From DAOTTI01 sp034437795 (lineage in GTDB: Bacteria; Chloroflexota; UBA11872; UBA12225): 64,000 nucleotides of DNA. This document shows positions 25,581 to 35,161 of the stretch, in pieces. The stretch is taken from contig DAOTTI010000189.1 of the NCBI GenBank assembly GCA_034437795.1, positions 21,195 to 85,194 of the forward strand. Reading direction: 5' to 3'. The notes below the pieces were generated by a model. That model was given only the letters and a program-made list of their open reading frames with translations, searched no databases and had not been told where the DNA came from. Every line of letters begins with the position of its first letter. The stretch's first letter is position 1. Made by a program: the position numbers and the translations under genes.

Positions 25581-27896
25581 CTAGCGGCGCTGGAGCGTCA
25601 CGGCCCGTGCCCCCCAGCCGGCGTCGATGCGGTAGAGCGCGCCGTCGAGGCCAGGCGCCTCGATGGTCAGCGACGGCGCCTCACCAGCTCTCCAGGGGCG
25701 CCAGCGGCAGGCGACCGGCGCCACCCACTCATCTCCGGCGACGTTCGCGACCAGGCGGACGCACGTCCGCTGCACGAGGCCCCCAATCGGGAACGCCCGC
25801 GGCGTAGTAAGAAGGGGCCGGCACAGGATGGCGTACCAGGCGCTCATGTCCGTCGCGTTCCGGGAGGGGAAGGTCCGCACCGTCCAGGGCTCGCCCGACT
25901 GGTCGGACTCGTCGACGAACTGCACGCCGAGCAGGTCGTCGACCACCAGCCAGGGGCTCCGATTGGCCCGTAAGCGCGCGTCCGCCGGCTGCCCGGCCAC
26001 GAGCCAGGCCTCGCCGCCGGCAAAGCGCAGGCGGCGCCGGTAGCCGTTGAACAGGTCGTTGCCCAGGTTCAGGCGCAGCCCCTCCTGGTGCAGCAGGGTC
26101 AGCGCCCACCGGCAGCGCACCTCGTCGGCGTAGAGCGCGCTCCGCCCGTCGGGGAGGGCGACGTAGAGCACGTGCTGCGCCAGCGCGCCGCCGGCGTGGC
26201 GCACCGTGCCCAGGGTGGCAAAGCCGCCGTGGAACGTCGTCGTGCGCTGCCAGACGACGGCGCGCGTGGCCGGCGCATCCAGCACGACGAACGCCGGCGC
26301 CAGGTTACCGTTCCACTCCGCCAGGTGGTCGCCGTGGCGGGGGATGAACAGCCCCTGCGCCACATCCGGGTACGCATTCCAGGACCAGGAGACGAAGCGC
26401 CCAGGATCGCGGCGGAAGACCAGCCCCGCATCCGGCTCCTCAACGGTGCCCGTGATGGGCGGCGCCACGTCGCCAGACACTGGCGCTGGTTCCGGCGCCT
26501 CCTGCGCGACGGGTCGCGGCCCTGGGACGGCGTGAGGGGCAGCCTGGGGCCAGCGATCTCGGACCGTCCCGGCCTGGTGCAGGCGCTGTGCGAGCAGCAG
26601 GTAGAACGGCGGGTCAGCTTCAGCGCGGTAGTAGAGGACGCGCGAGCGGTCACCAGCGCGCCGTAGTGGATGGGGGGTGTCTTCTAGGAGCGCGCCCATC
26701 CGCTCGCGCACGAAGGAGCCATCGCCGTTGTGTCGCTGCTCGTACAGGAGCACGGCGGCAAGCTGCTGCTCGAAGCTCGCGGCGATCCGGTCGCCGTCGT
26801 GCCGCTGCAGCCAGGCCAGCACCGGCAGGAGGTAGGTGAGCCCCCAGCCGTAGCGGTGGTGATCCTGGCCGGCCGGATACGCCAGGCGCCCCTGCCAGAG
26901 GAGAAGGCGCTGCAGCAGGCGCCATTCGTCTAGCAGGTGATGGGTGGTGCACTCGGGCGGGGGCAGTCCACGGCGCTCGAACGCATCGGCCGCCAGCACC
27001 ATGAACTCCATCGTCCGCGCGGCATAGCAGGGGTGAAAGAAGCCGTGGTGCTCCAGGGCAAAGTGAGGGTGCACATTGGCGCCGACGAACCACTCCCGCA
27101 CCGGCCGGCCATCGACGACGGCGTCCGATGCGGCGTCCTGTGGCACGCTGAGGGCGTTCATAAAGTGGCGCTTCATCGAGTCGTCCCAGCGCGGGGCACG
27201 GGGATGGTCCGGCAGCGTCAGGCGCGCTGCCGCCAGCAGGGCGCCGCGCCAGGCGTTGCTCTCCGGCCAGGAGGTGCCAAAGCGTCCGGTGGGGATCGGG
27301 GGCACTTGGCGGAAGTAGCCGTGGTGCTCCAGGACGGTGCAGCGCTGGTCGGCCAGGTTGGCGTCCGCCTCGTAGGCCAGCACGCGCCTTACGGCGGCCG
27401 CGTCAGGCTCGGGCAGGGCCTCTCCCAGGGCATCCGCGACCAGGAACAGAAAGAAGGCCGGCACGGGGCTCCAGCCATCGCCACCCCATTGCCGGCGAGC
27501 ATTTCCGCCCCAGGGAGGAGCCGGCCGGCCGGAATGGTTGACGGCTCCCGAGGCGCCGGGCACGCAGCCGGCCTCACCGGTGACGTGGGTCGCGGCCAGG
27601 TAGCGCAGTCCGGCCAGCGCCCGATCGAGCAGGCCGGCACGGGTCAAGCCGCTGCCGGCGACGTTGTCGGTGTTGTCGGCGTCCGGTTCAGCATGGCAAG
27701 CCAGGGTAGCGCAGATAAAGGCGTGCTCGGCCGCGGCCTCCAGGCTCTGGATGGCAACGGTGCCTGTTCCGAAGTAGCCCAGGGCCGGCTGCTGGGGATG
27801 GCGGTGCCAGTGGCGCTCGGCATAGCCGAGCCAGGCGCCTGCTGCCTGAACGTGGGGGCTCAGTCCGTGGCTGGCCGCACTGGACGGCGGGGACAT
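25581..27896 (-). CDS. Large protein of unknown function, possibly an alpha/alpha-toroid polysaccharide-active enzyme
   Basis: The 771-residue protein has no signal peptide. Its first 450 residues are helical with repeated aromatic/His motifs (LGYFGTGTVAIQSLEAAAEHA, VLEHHGYFRQVPPIPTG, FALEHHGFFHPCYAARTMEF, YPAGQDHHRYGWGLTYLLPV). This resembles the toroid domains of heparinase-type lyases and unsaturated glucuronyl hydrolases. The C-terminal half is rich in beta-strand patterns (FVSWSWNAYPDVAQGLFIP, WAVLTLLHQEG-like, WLVVDDLLGVQFVDE) as in lyase beta-sandwich domains. It is divergent from a solute-binding protein gene (90 bases apart). Fold and activity are inferred. Start 27896 is chosen to avoid overlap with that gene. 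Confidence 0.6.
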   Translation of the reverse strand: MSPPSSAASHGLSPHVQAAGAWLGYAERHWHRHPQQPALGYFGTGTVAIQSLEAAAEHAFICATLACHAEPDADNTDNVAGSGLTRAGLLDRALAGLRYLAATHVTGEAGCVPGASGAVNHSGRPAPPWGGNARRQWGGDGWSPVPAFFLFLVADALGEALPEPDAAAVRRVLAYEADANLADQRCTVLEHHGYFRQVPPIPTGRFGTSWPESNAWRGALLAAARLTLPDHPRAPRWDDSMKRHFMNALSVPQDAASDAVVDGRPVREWFVGANVHPHFALEHHGFFHPCYAARTMEFMVLAADAFERRGLPPPECTTHHLLDEWRLLQRLLLWQGRLAYPAGQDHHRYGWGLTYLLPVLAWLQRHDGDRIAASFEQQLAAVLLYEQRHNGDGSFVRERMGALLEDTPHPLRRAGDRSRVLYYRAEADPPFYLLLAQRLHQAGTVRDRWPQAAPHAVPGPRPVAQEAPEPAPVSGDVAPPITGTVEEPDAGLVFRRDPGRFVSWSWNAYPDVAQGLFIPRHGDHLAEWNGNLAPAFVVLDAPATRAVVWQRTTTFHGGFATLGTVRHAGGALAQHVLYVALPDGRSALYADEVRCRWALTLLHQEGLRLNLGNDLFNGYRRRLRFAGGEAWLVAGQPADARLRANRSPWLVVDDLLGVQFVDESDQSGEPWTVRTFPSRNATDMSAWYAILCRPLLTTPRAFPIGGLVQRTCVRLVANVAGDEWVAPVACRWRPWRAGEAPSLTIEAPGLDGALYRIDAGWGARAVTLQRR

Positions 27897-27986
27897 GGCG
27901 GGATGGATGATGCCAGGCTGCGTCTGGCCGTGGCATTGAGGATGGCGTTGAGGGGAGGCTGGTCGGTTTCGGCAAGGGAGGCCATC

Positions 27987-29396
27987 ATGGTCGAACGCGC
28001 TTCCGCTCCTCACCGTTCCACCGTTGTCGCCGCCATCAGCCACGGCCCAGCGCCCGCCGGAGATCGTGCCGGCTCACGATCGCCGACCCGGCGCACGCTC
28101 TTGCGCCTGTTTGGCGTCACTGCGCCGCTCCAGGCGGCGTTCACCGCCTGTGGCCAGGCCACGTCGCCGGCGACCAGAGGCGGTCCTGAGGCGGCCGGCA
28201 GCGTGACGTGGGCCTACAGCGCCAATCCCCAGTCCACGGGCTTCGACCGGATCGAGGCCGCCTTCCGGCAGAAGTACCCCAAGATCACGCTCGAGGTGCT
28301 GAACCAGGCCCAGGACTTCTACGACCAGATGCTGGCCATGTTCGCCGCGGGGAACCCGCCCGACGTCTTCCGGCTGAATGACGACTTCGTGAAGGCCTGG
28401 TACGTCAAGCACCTCCTCGCGCCGCTGGATGGGTACATGAAGGCCAGTGGCGTGAAGAAGGACGACTACTACGATGCGATCATCAACTTCCCCGTCCAGG
28501 AGGGGAAGGTCGTTTCGTGGTTCCTGGGCGCCAACCCGCGCCTGATCTACTACAACGTAGATCTGTTCAGGCGCTTCGGCGTGTCCCTCCCGCCGAAGAA
28601 GTGGGAGAACACCGGGTGGACATTCGACGACTTCGTCGACACAGCTAGAAAGCTCACCCACCCCAACGAACAGCCACCGATCTATGGTGCCGCGGCGTAC
28701 GACGACACCGGCAACGAACAGACCTTCTCCATCAACAACGGCAGTCCGACCGGCATCTACAGCAAGGACGGGCTCAAGTTCACTCTGGCCGACCCGCCCG
28801 GCTACGAGGCCATCCAGTGGATCGCCGACCTCACCCACAAGCACCGTGTCCAGCCCACCCGCCAGGTCGCGAGCGACCACAAGGGCACTGATGACATGTT
28901 CATCAACCAGATGCTGGCGATGCGGTTCACCAGCACCGGGTTCATCAATCGCATCCGGCGCGACGCCCCCAGCATGAACTGGGATGTAGCCCCGATCCCG
29001 ATGCGAGCGGTTCGCCGGAACGAGGGGAGCATTCAGACCTATGCCCTGGTGGTGGGGGCGAAGAACCCCGACAACGGCTGGCACCTGCTGCACTTCTTCA
29101 CCGAGCAGGAGGTGGCCAGGATCTTCATCGACACCGGCTACGTCATCCCCGCCAAGAAGGCCTTCGCCAAGGACTACATCGCGGCGCAGAAGAAGGCCAG
29201 CCCGTCGCTGAACGCTGAGTTGATCGTCGACTCCTTCAATTACCAGACGCAGCCGAACCAGACGCTTGATACCCCAGCGGCGCGACGCATCTACCGAGGG
29301 AGCAATCTCAACGAGATCTGGGATGGCCTCGTCACCGCCAAGGAGGGGTTGAATCGGGTCCGCGCCGCCGTTGAGGCGGCCATCGCGCCAAAGTAG
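27987..29396 (+). CDS. ABC-type extracellular sugar-binding lipoprotein (family 1)
   Basis: The 469-residue protein has a twin-arginine-like start (SPTRRTLLRLFGVTAP) and lipobox TAC (residues ~50). It continues as a family 1 solute-binding protein: FRQKYPKITLEVLNQ, GNPPDVFRLNDDF, FPVQEGKVVSWFLGANPRLIYYN, WTFDDFVDTARKL, QMLAMRFTSTGF and NGWHLLHFFTEQE. It should bind a sugar outside the membrane. ATG 27987 follows AAGGGAGGCC; a longer frame from 26937 is a shadow of the opposite gene. No permease or ATPase gene accompanies it. The divergent neighbour is a possible polysaccharide lyase. Confidence 0.88.
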   Translation: MVERASAPHRSTVVAAISHGPAPAGDRAGSRSPTRRTLLRLFGVTAPLQAAFTACGQATSPATRGGPEAAGSVTWAYSANPQSTGFDRIEAAFRQKYPKITLEVLNQAQDFYDQMLAMFAAGNPPDVFRLNDDFVKAWYVKHLLAPLDGYMKASGVKKDDYYDAIINFPVQEGKVVSWFLGANPRLIYYNVDLFRRFGVSLPPKKWENTGWTFDDFVDTARKLTHPNEQPPIYGAAAYDDTGNEQTFSINNGSPTGIYSKDGLKFTLADPPGYEAIQWIADLTHKHRVQPTRQVASDHKGTDDMFINQMLAMRFTSTGFINRIRRDAPSMNWDVAPIPMRAVRRNEGSIQTYALVVGAKNPDNGWHLLHFFTEQEVARIFIDTGYVIPAKKAFAKDYIAAQKKASPSLNAELIVDSFNYQTQPNQTLDTPAARRIYRGSNLNEIWDGLVTAKEGLNRVRAAVEAAIAPK

Positions 29397-29860
29397 GGAG
29401 TGACACGCCTCAGGCCACGTGTGACGCGCCAGCTAGAACTGGCTACGGGCACTCATGGCAGCGCGTCGATAAGTGCCACGCCGCGGGCCACGCGGGCCGT
29501 GAGGGCGCGGCCCTGGGCGGGGAGCAAGCACCATCCGGCCAAGGACGTGAAGGCGGGCCCGCAGCATGGCCGGGCGTCGTCCCGGGCGTGGGGACCGGTG
29601 CTCCCTTTTGCGCCGGCCGCCCGCACGCGCCGGTGCGCGCCATCGCACCTGCACCCACTCGCCACGCGCAGTAATTCGGAGCAGGGAAGGCTTGCCGCCT
29701 GGCGCGGCGAGCGGGACGACGGCCTGTGAGCCTCTCGCGCCCTGTCACGCCGGCGGATTGGGAGCGGCTTCTCGTGGACGCGCATTCTCAAGCCTGCGGT
29801 CTGGAACGGCACCTGCGGCACCAGTGCTTCTGTGTGAGCATGAGCGAGAGCAGCGACGTA
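29397..29860. other. Gene-free segment before the IS1634 remnant
   Basis: No gene is supported. A strongly diverged copy of the MITE-like repeat (copy D) occupies about 29726-29812: it keeps GCGCATTCTCAA and GTCTGGAACGGCAC against GCTCGCATTCCCAA and GTCTGAAACAGCAC of copy A. The rest is plain GC-rich DNA. Confidence 0.4.
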
Positions 29861-29873
29861 TACTGGGTCGGAT

Positions 29874-30910
29874 GTGGTTCGGCGTACAGGAGGTGGAGAC
29901 CTGGTGGCGTTGCGGCAGAGCGGCAGGACGGATGGGCCGGGCTTGGTGACCCGAGTGGATCGGGTGTGGAGGCTGGCGCCGTTCAAGAAGGCGCTGACGA
30001 AGCGAGAGCACGACCAGGAATTGCTCGGCCAGTTGGGCGGCGGACGCCCCGGACTGGGTGCCCTCCTATGGGAGGCTGCGGGAGCTGGTCCTGCCCCATC
30101 CCCAGTCGGGCCGGCCGGGGCTGCGGGTCCGGGCGTTGGTCGTCTGGAGCCCTGGTAAGGGGCCGGCTGGACGCCCCATTGCGGTCGACCCGATCACCCG
30201 CCTCGACGCCGCCTTGGGGGACCTCACGGGCAAGCTGGGGCGGCGGCCCTCCACCGTCGCAGCGGCCGAGAAGCGGGTGGCGAGCCTGCTCCGGATTGTG
30301 TCCCATCCCGTGTGTAAGAGGCGCCCTGCTCTCCTGGGGAGCAGCCGAACGTCTATCACTGATCAGGACACGATCCTGCTCTCCCCGGCGCCACCCCACT
30401 CGGGGCTCCCTGACAGTCGGCGTTGGGGAAGGGGGATCGGGGCCGACCCTCACCCGGCAGCGGGAAGCGGGACGAGGGCCAGTTGGCCGCCACGGCCGAG
30501 CGGGACGGCCGGTATGTCTTGGGCACCAACGACGCCGCACTGGGGGTCGAGGCGATGCTCGCCGCGTCCAAGCGCCGCGGTGTGCCCGAGAGAGGCTACA
30601 CCACCATCATAGGGCCGCTGGCCATCCGCCCGGTCGATCGACACATGCAGCAACGGCTCCTCGGCCTTGTCTTCTGCACGATGGTGGCGCTCCTGGTTTA
30701 CGCCCTCCGGGAGGTGCTGGCCTGCCGCACGGGCTTCCCATGACCGGCCAGGTCCGGCTGGCGCAATTCGCGCCGCTGGCGGTCCTGGCCCCAGTCTGCC
30801 ACGATGGGACGGTCCTGCGCCGACGCACCGGGCTTGTCCCGCCCCTCGCGACCATCCTCCCCGTGCTGGGCTGGGCTAACACCGACCGCTCTCTCACCGC
30901 CCATGCCTAA
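29874..30910 (+). pseudogene. IS1634-family transposase remnant with several frameshifts
   Basis: Fragments in three frames match an IS1634 (IS4 superfamily) transposase in order: APFKKALTKREHDQELLGQL; AAAEKRVASLL; then DGRYVLGTNDAALGVEAMLA, RGYTTIIGPLAIRPV and LLGLVFCTMVALLVYALREV, the typical late part with YREW-like helix lost; then AQFAPLAVLAPVCHDGTVLR and ATILPVLGWANTDRS, the usual C-terminus. Frameshifts between pieces and absence of the catalytic Glu region make it non-functional. Confidence 0.7.
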
Positions 30911-30931
30911 CCAACCACCATGGTGCGAAGG

Positions 30932-32374
30932 CTACACTGAGCGGGCGAGCGCGGGCGCCAGGCGCTTTGCCTGTGCCAGAGTCCGGTCGGCTAGGTCGGT
31001 GAAGCGGCTGTCAGTCATGCCGATGACGATCGATTCCAGCCGGTCGTGGAAGTCGCCGACCCACTTGACGGGGAGCCGGCGCGCGCCGCGCAGCGCGCCC
31101 ACGAGCGAACCGGCGGTGGCGCCGGTGCAGTCGGTGTCCCAGCCCCCCATCACGGTGAGGCAGATCGCCGGCTCGAAGGGGTCCTCGCCGCGCTGCGCCG
31201 CGCGTTCGGCGTAGAGCAGCCCCATCACCACCAGGGCGGCGTTGTTGATGGTGTGGATGCGGTGGTAATGGCCGTACGCCTGGTGAATGCGGTCGGTCGT
31301 GCGCTGGAAGTCGCCGTCTTCGGCCACCCACTCCATCGTGCGGCGCACCGCCTCGGCGAAGCGGCACTCGGCGGGGATCTCCGTCAGGCCGATGCGCAGC
31401 GCTTCCTCGACCGTCGGCACGGCAAATGACGCCGCCATTGCCGCTGCGAAGAACATCTCGCCGTAGATCCCGTTCTTGACGTGCGAGAGCGCCGCGTCGC
31501 GGTGCGCCAGCTCGGCGGCGCGCTCCGGCGCCCCGGGACAGGCCCACCCCCACAGGTCGGCGCGGATCTGCGCCCCGATCCACTCGCGGTACGGGTTGCG
31601 GTAGGTCGCCGTTGCCGGCGGGCGCAGCCCATTGACCAGGTTGCGGTACGCCGCGCGCTCCGCCGTATAGACCAGCAGGTACGGCAGCTTGGACTGCCAC
31701 GCCCGCCCGACGTCCGCGGTCGTGAAGTCCGGCCCGTAGTCCTCCAGCACGTGCAGCGCCAGCAGCGGATAATCCATGTCGTCGTCGCGCACCATGCGGT
31801 CGAACTCCCCGCGAAACCAGCGGCGCGGGCGCTGGGCCAGGCGCTTCACCTCCACCGGCGCATCCGCCGCCTGCGGGTCGACGCCGCGCGGGAACGGGTA
31901 GGGGATGTAGTCGGCCAGCGGATACGCGCCGACATACTGGAGCGCAGCCCGAATCGCGTCACGACTCCAGCCCTCCACAGGCTTGCCGAGCAGGCACCCG
32001 GCCGCACGGCCGAGCCACGCACCCAGGATGCGGTCGCGCAGCTCCGCTTCGGAGAGCGTGAGGGCCAGGCGCCGCGGCCCGTCCGGCCGCCGCGCCCGGA
32101 TCTCGTCCAGCGCGGACGGCTCGGGCGGACCTGCCTGCGCCGGCCGTTGGCCCTCGAGGCGGTCGAGGTCGCGGTACAGCGCCTCCAGATCGGGCGCGGC
32201 GCGCTCGACCGCGGCGCGGGACGCCTCGGGGATCGGCCGGTGGGGCTCGATGGCCGGCAGGCCCAGCGCCGCCCACCGGCGCTCGAACGCCGAGACGTCG
32301 TGCCCCTCCTCGCGGCGCTGCGCGATCTCGTGCGGCAAGTACTCCACCAGCAGCTCGGCGCTCAGCATCGTCAC
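30932..32374 (-). CDS. ADP-ribosylglycohydrolase (DraG/ARH fold) family protein
   Basis: The 480-residue protein has an N-terminal helical extension (1-105) and a DraG-like core: ELRDRILGAWLGRAAGCLLGKP, VRDDDMDYPLLAL with a metal-binding Asp cluster, and MGGWDTDCTGATAGSLVGA with the late Asp pair. Family members cleave N- or O-glycosidic bonds of ADP-ribose adducts, with two Mg ions. It lies 65 bases downstream of a LacI-type regulator on the same strand, and the regulator's operator also faces a sugar-binding protein. A catabolic glycohydrolase role is therefore more likely than protein de-ADP-ribosylation; this is inference. A second family member is at 38949. Confidence 0.88.
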   Translation of the reverse strand: MTMLSAELLVEYLPHEIAQRREEGHDVSAFERRWAALGLPAIEPHRPIPEASRAAVERAAPDLEALYRDLDRLEGQRPAQAGPPEPSALDEIRARRPDGPRRLALTLSEAELRDRILGAWLGRAAGCLLGKPVEGWSRDAIRAALQYVGAYPLADYIPYPFPRGVDPQAADAPVEVKRLAQRPRRWFRGEFDRMVRDDDMDYPLLALHVLEDYGPDFTTADVGRAWQSKLPYLLVYTAERAAYRNLVNGLRPPATATYRNPYREWIGAQIRADLWGWACPGAPERAAELAHRDAALSHVKNGIYGEMFFAAAMAASFAVPTVEEALRIGLTEIPAECRFAEAVRRTMEWVAEDGDFQRTTDRIHQAYGHYHRIHTINNAALVVMGLLYAERAAQRGEDPFEPAICLTVMGGWDTDCTGATAGSLVGALRGARRLPVKWVGDFHDRLESIVIGMTDSRFTDLADRTLAQAKRLAPALARSV

Positions 32375-32439
32375 TCCTTTTCTTGCCTTTTCCTCGTTCC
32401 TTCTTCGTACGACAGGTTCCCTGTTGATCTCACGACCAC

Positions 32440-33480
32440 CTATGCCGTCTCGCGCACGACCAGCTCGTACGGCAGCACGACGCGCCGCGGCGCGCGCGCG
32501 CCTGCTTCACCGGCCGTGAAGCGCTCGAGCAGCAGCTCGGTGGCGGCGTAGCCCATCTCGTACTTCGGCACCGCCACCGTCGTCAGCGCCGGCGAGGTCA
32601 CCGCCGCCTCGGGGATGTCATCGTAGCCGATGATCGCCACGTCGGCTGGGACGCGCCAGCCAGCGGCGCGCGCCGCGTGCAGCGCCCCGATCGCCATCAG
32701 GTCGTTGGCGGCGAAGACCGCCGTGGGCGGCGCGTCGAGGGCCAGCAGCTGGCGCATCGCCGCCTGGCCCCCCTCGCGCGTGTAGTCGCCCTCCACCATC
32801 AGCATGGGCTCGGGTGGGATGTCCGCCTCCGCCAGCGCCTGGAGGTAGCCGCTGGCCTTGGCCGGTCGCGCGTCTGAGCCGCCACGGGCCTCTCGTCCAC
32901 CCGAGGCGGACGGCACCGGTGCCCCCGCGATCAGGCCGATCCGCCGGTGGCCAAGCGCGAGTAAGTAGCGCACCGCGTCGTAACCGCCATGCGGCGCCAC
33001 GGTCACCATGTCAAATGCCGGATCATCGACGCGGGACCCGACCAGCACCACGGGGACGGCGGCGCGATGGAGCGCCGCGAGCAGCAACTCATGAGGGCCG
33101 CCGGCGTCGAGGATCACCCCATCGACCCGGCGCTCCTCGAGCGCCGTAAGTAGGCGCACCTCGTTCTCGGGACGCCGGTCGCTATTGCAGAGGAAGACCG
33201 AGTAGCCGGCCGCGTCGGCGGCATCCTGGACCCCACGCGCCAGCTGCGGATAGTACGGGTTGCAGACATCGGGGATGATCAGGCCCATGGCGTACGAGCG
33301 ACGCGTGCGCAGGCTCCGCGCCAGGCCATTGTGCCGGTAGCCGAGGCGCTCGATAGCCTCTTGCACCCGCGCCCGGAGGGCAGGACTGACGTAGCGCGTC
33401 CCGTTGAGCACGTGGGACACGGTGGAGATGGAGACGCCGGCGGCGCGGCTGACTTCGGTGATCGAGCAGGCGGAAGCCAT
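32440..33480 (-). CDS. LacI-family transcriptional regulator
   Basis: The 346-residue protein begins with a LacI helix-turn-helix (SITEVSRAAGVSISTVSHVL with the NGTRYVSPALRARV hinge lead) and SYAMGLIIPDVCNPYYPQL. A periplasmic-binding-protein-like sensor domain follows (DGVILDAGG, TAVFAANDLMAIGAL, DVAIIGYDDIPEAA). A Gly/Arg insert at about 195-210 is unusual. It probably represses its own operon (with the glycohydrolase) and the divergent binding protein through the 26-bp near-palindrome at 33519-33544, released by a sugar. Start 33480 puts the operator 39 bases upstream. Confidence 0.92.
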   Translation of the reverse strand: MASACSITEVSRAAGVSISTVSHVLNGTRYVSPALRARVQEAIERLGYRHNGLARSLRTRRSYAMGLIIPDVCNPYYPQLARGVQDAADAAGYSVFLCNSDRRPENEVRLLTALEERRVDGVILDAGGPHELLLAALHRAAVPVVLVGSRVDDPAFDMVTVAPHGGYDAVRYLLALGHRRIGLIAGAPVPSASGGREARGGSDARPAKASGYLQALAEADIPPEPMLMVEGDYTREGGQAAMRQLLALDAPPTAVFAANDLMAIGALHAARAAGWRVPADVAIIGYDDIPEAAVTSPALTTVAVPKYEMGYAATELLLERFTAGEAGARAPRRVVLPYELVVRETA

Positions 33481-33518
33481 TGGCGATGGGGGTGCTGAGC
33501 CGACCATCCTACCCAGTG

Positions 33519-33544
33519 GCGAAACCTTTGCGCAAACCTTTCGC
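33519..33544. promoter_or_regulatory. Probable LacI-family operator
   Basis: Outer arms GCGAAA (33519-33524) and TTTCGC (33539-33544) flank the perfect palindrome TTTGCGCAAA (33527-33536). Only the CC pairs between arms and core break the symmetry, so 22 of 26 bases are palindromic. It has the central CG of LacI-family sites and lies between the divergent regulator and binding-protein genes. Confidence 0.7.
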
Positions 33545-33579
33545 TCGCCGTACCATAAGCGCCTTGAAGGAGCGACACT

Positions 33580-34983
33580 GTGGGATCGACGCCTCGTCTC
33601 GGGTCCGCCGCTACCCGCCGGCATCTGCTGCTGGGTGCCGGTGCCGGTGCGGCCACGGCGGCCATGACCGCCTGCGCCATCGGTCGCAGCGACGCCGGCG
33701 ACCTCGCGCCCAAGGCCGAGGTCAAGCGGGGCACGACGCTGCAATGGATGTACTGGTCGACGCCGGGCCCGTGGCTGGAGGCCAACCAGCAGGAGGCCGC
33801 CGAGTTCGAGAAGAAGCACGCCGGCCTCGGCCTCAAGATCGAGCAGCTGAACGTGCCGTCCGGCCAGCCCTTCCTCGACAAGCTCACCTCGCTCGTCGCC
33901 GCGGGCACGCCACCAGACGTGGCCGAGATCATGCCCTGGGACGTTCCGCAGTTCCAGGCGAAGAAGACCTTGCTCAACCTCTCCCCATACCTCAAACGGG
34001 ACAAGTACGACCTCTCCGACTTCTTCGCCGCCGGCTTCGATCAGTACCGCTGGACGGCGGACGGCAAGCCGGGCGGCGCCATCGGGGCCGATCTGTGGGG
34101 CGTCCCGCGCGACTTCCCCACACGTGCGCTGGGCTACAACACCGACCTTTTCCAGGCCGCCGGCGTCAAGCTGCCCGCCGCCGGCTGGAACGACGCCGCC
34201 TGGACCCCGCAGGCGTTCCTCGACGCCGCGCTGCGCCTCACCCGGCGCGACGGCAACGGCCCCAATGGCGTCGGCGTCTGGGGCTGGCATGGCCACGAAG
34301 GGCTGCAGGAATGGATGCCGTGGGTCTTCAACCATGGCGGCGACTTCGTCTCGCCCGACGGCCGCGAGAGCCGCTTCGACCATCCCAAGACCATCGAAGC
34401 CTTCCAGTTCCTCGCCGACCTGCAGCACAAGCACAAGGTGGCGCCCACCCCGCAGCAGCGTCCGGCGGAGGGGGCGATGGACCAGGCCTTCTTCCACGGC
34501 CGGCTCGCGATGCACCACTTCGGTCCGGCCCAACTCGGCCGGTATCGCCAGAACACCCAGGGCTTCACCTTTGACGTCGCCGTCTGGCCGCACACCGTGG
34601 TGCCCGGCACTGCCGTCGGCTCGGGGTCCGGCTGGCTGGTGCTCGCCGGCACGCGCGACCCCGAGGCCTCCTGGCTGCTGATCCAGCACCTGCTCAGCCC
34701 CGAGACGCAGCGGACCGATGCCGAGGCCGGCAGCGGCGTGCCGGTGCGCAGGTCCATCATGGAACAGGTCTTCATCCGCCAGCCCGCACCGCCCAAGAAC
34801 GTGCGGGTGTTCATGGATAATGCGCAGGTGGCGCGCCTTGTGCCCCAGGTGCCCAACTGGACGCCGATGATGGAGGTGGTCACCCGCGAGTTGCCCGCGC
34901 TCTGGCGGGGCGAGAAGACCGCGCGCGAGGTCTGCAGCGAGATCAAACGCCAGGTCGATCCCATCCTGAAGCAGTCCCTCTAA
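33580..34983 (+). CDS. ABC-type extracellular sugar-binding lipoprotein (family 1)
   Basis: The 467-residue protein starts at a GTG with GAAGGAG 8 bases upstream. It has a Tat-like TRRHLLLGAGAGAATAAMTAC signal ending in a lipobox Cys. Family 1 features follow: QQEAAEFEKKHAGLGLKIEQ, AAGTPPDVAEIMPWD, WTPQAFLDAALRLTRRDGN, WGWHGHEG and ASWLLIQHLLSPETQ. It is divergent from the LacI regulator across a shared operator and is followed by an alkaline-phosphatase-superfamily hydrolase. No transporter membrane subunit is present. Confidence 0.9.
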   Translation: MGSTPRLGSAATRRHLLLGAGAGAATAAMTACAIGRSDAGDLAPKAEVKRGTTLQWMYWSTPGPWLEANQQEAAEFEKKHAGLGLKIEQLNVPSGQPFLDKLTSLVAAGTPPDVAEIMPWDVPQFQAKKTLLNLSPYLKRDKYDLSDFFAAGFDQYRWTADGKPGGAIGADLWGVPRDFPTRALGYNTDLFQAAGVKLPAAGWNDAAWTPQAFLDAALRLTRRDGNGPNGVGVWGWHGHEGLQEWMPWVFNHGGDFVSPDGRESRFDHPKTIEAFQFLADLQHKHKVAPTPQQRPAEGAMDQAFFHGRLAMHHFGPAQLGRYRQNTQGFTFDVAVWPHTVVPGTAVGSGSGWLVLAGTRDPEASWLLIQHLLSPETQRTDAEAGSGVPVRRSIMEQVFIRQPAPPKNVRVFMDNAQVARLVPQVPNWTPMMEVVTRELPALWRGEKTAREVCSEIKRQVDPILKQSL

Positions 34984-35161
34984 ACCCAGTGGAAAGTGAC
35001 ACGTTCTACGTTCACAGCAGGGAAGCCCGCACGTTCTCCCTCGGCTTCGGTTGAGGCGCTGCCGGGCTCCTGGTTCCTCGTTCCTCGTTCTTCGTTCGTC
35101 GTTGGCAGCTGGCCTGGCGGCGACGACAAACTACTTGACGGCCTGTGTTGAGATCACCGCG

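Noticed and set aside
29865..29872. GTATAC at about 29868 as another GntR operator
   Set aside because: It lies within a transposase remnant, lacks the flanking GAT/ATC arms and precedes no gene.
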